Assembly (NCBI GenBank): GCA_002360555.1
Contig: DEQS01000069.1
Coordinates: 1 to 60,356, forward strand
Direction: 5' to 3'
From: Chloracidobacterium sp. UBA3360
GTDB taxonomy: Bacteria > Acidobacteriota > Blastocatellia > Pyrinomonadales > Pyrinomonadaceae
DNA length: 60,356 nucleotides
This document shows, piece by piece, positions 60,011 to 60,356 of this stretch. The notes beneath the pieces are model-generated. The model ran no database searches. It was not told where the DNA came from and saw nothing but the letters and a program-made list of their open reading frames with translations. The position numbers and the translations under genes were made by a program. Every line of letters starts with the position of its first letter. The first letter of the stretch is position 1.

Positions 60011-60356
60011 TACGGATTTGTCCCTACCATTCGGAGCCCGGTGGTTTCTTCGATGCCAAACATCAGATTCATATTCTGCACGGCTTGTCCCGCTGCTCCT
60101 TTGACAAGATTGTCTATCGCTGAAAATACAACCACCTGTTTGCCGCTCGTATTAACGGCAATGTCGCAGAAATTGGTCGTCTTGACCCAGTTAATATCGG
60201 GTGAAACATCGACCATACGGACAAAGAACGAGTCTTTATAAAAATGCGTGTATAGGTTCCGCAGATCTTCGTTTGAAAGCTGCACATTTGTTTCGAGATA
60301 ACACGAAGCAAATATCCCGCGTGCGACCGGCAAACTGTGCGTCATAAACACAAGAT
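60010..60356 (-). CDS. argC: N-acetyl-gamma-glutamyl-phosphate reductase ArgC, 3' part (start beyond window)
   Basis: The frame runs off the right edge, so the N-terminal part is missing. The visible end includes 'TPHSLPVARGI'-like sequence (here FMTHSLPVARGIFAS), 'AINTSGKQVVVFSAIDNLVKGAAG' split as 'VFSAIDNLVKGAAGQAVQN', and the final 'GIEETTGL', all typical of ArgC's C-terminus. It reduces N-acyl-glutamyl-phosphate to the semialdehyde. First visible gene of the arginine operon. Confidence 0.92.
   Translation of the reverse strand, partial: LVFMTHSLPVARGIFASCYLETNVQLSNEDLRNLYTHFYKDSFFVRMVDVSPDINWVKTTNFCDIAVNTSGKQVVVFSAIDNLVKGAAGQAVQNMNLMFGIEETTGLRMVGTNP

Noticed and set aside
59297..60241. 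Long plus-strand frame opposite argD, the small gene and argC
   Set aside because: Shadow frame crossing three coupled genes; no protein-like features.

Overview
The window looks like a chromosomal segment of an Acidobacteriota genome, probably class Blastocatellia (Pyrinomonadaceae-like). This is inferred from protein character: a VWFA protein of the acidobacterial type, a MauG-like di-heme protein, FHA/Ser-Thr kinase signalling, a LptA-like giant with an inner-membrane anchor, and an envelope with TolC, MacB and Lpt parts (diderm). There is no phage, conjugative or insertion-sequence gene. The DNA carries many short palindromic repeats and two 21-bp tandem arrays.

Layout. 1-2713: end of a peptide ABC transporter (two ATPases) and a Yip1-like membrane protein. 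2762-8321 (minus): a tripartite efflux operon with an HlyD-type adaptor, an ATPase, an extra membrane protein and two MacB-type permeases; the TolC-like partner lies at 48517-50331. 8579-16552 (plus): a phospho-signalling cluster (FHA protein, FHA Ser/Thr kinase, RDD protein, FHA-GAF-PP2C phosphatase, HD-GYP receptor, zinc-finger membrane protein). 16553-18700: a hypothetical gene, a 21-bp repeat array and an exported protein. 18755-22268: ftsY, a TIMP-like exported protein, ribD, rsmA. 22291-27082 (minus): an ECF sigma operon with a di-heme protein, an EF-hand protein and a probable membrane anti-sigma factor. 27233-31516: RNase J, a PLP decarboxylase, an SDR and a small membrane protein. 31581-31892: remnant gene plus a second 21-bp array. 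32022-41832: uppP, recJ, a LptC/LptA-like giant, lptB, rpoN, hpf, rapZ, PTS EIIA and HPr, the common diderm lpt-rpoN-PTS neighbourhood. 41872-50331: arginase, an ATP-grasp enzyme, ddl, a VWFA protein, two exported proteins, a WaaE-like glycosyltransferase and the TolC-like protein. 50539-55678: glycolysis (gap, pgk, tpiA) with a lipoprotein, a YitT protein, secG and tRNA-Leu(GAG). 55744-60356 (minus): an arginine operon (argC, small gene, argD, argF-like, exported protein, argB).

Points of most interest. (1) Two 21-bp (heptad) tandem arrays, each directly 5' of a member, or the C-terminal remnant of a member, of the same unnamed protein family. (2) A 40-bp element, 34/40 identical, at the promoters of both the efflux adaptor operon and the distant tolC-like gene, pointing to co-regulation. 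(3) Palindromic repeats that end flush with, or a few bases from, start codons (SDR, recJ, ddl, pgk, secG), and one that lies inside the ddl coding frame. (4) Key-residue losses in otherwise intact enzymes: RapZ without its Walker A lysine, RibD with a zinc Cys replaced by His and no conventional start codon, and an ArgF-like transcarbamylase with Thr at the acyl-specificity position. All functional statements rest on motif recognition by eye; no database search was run.
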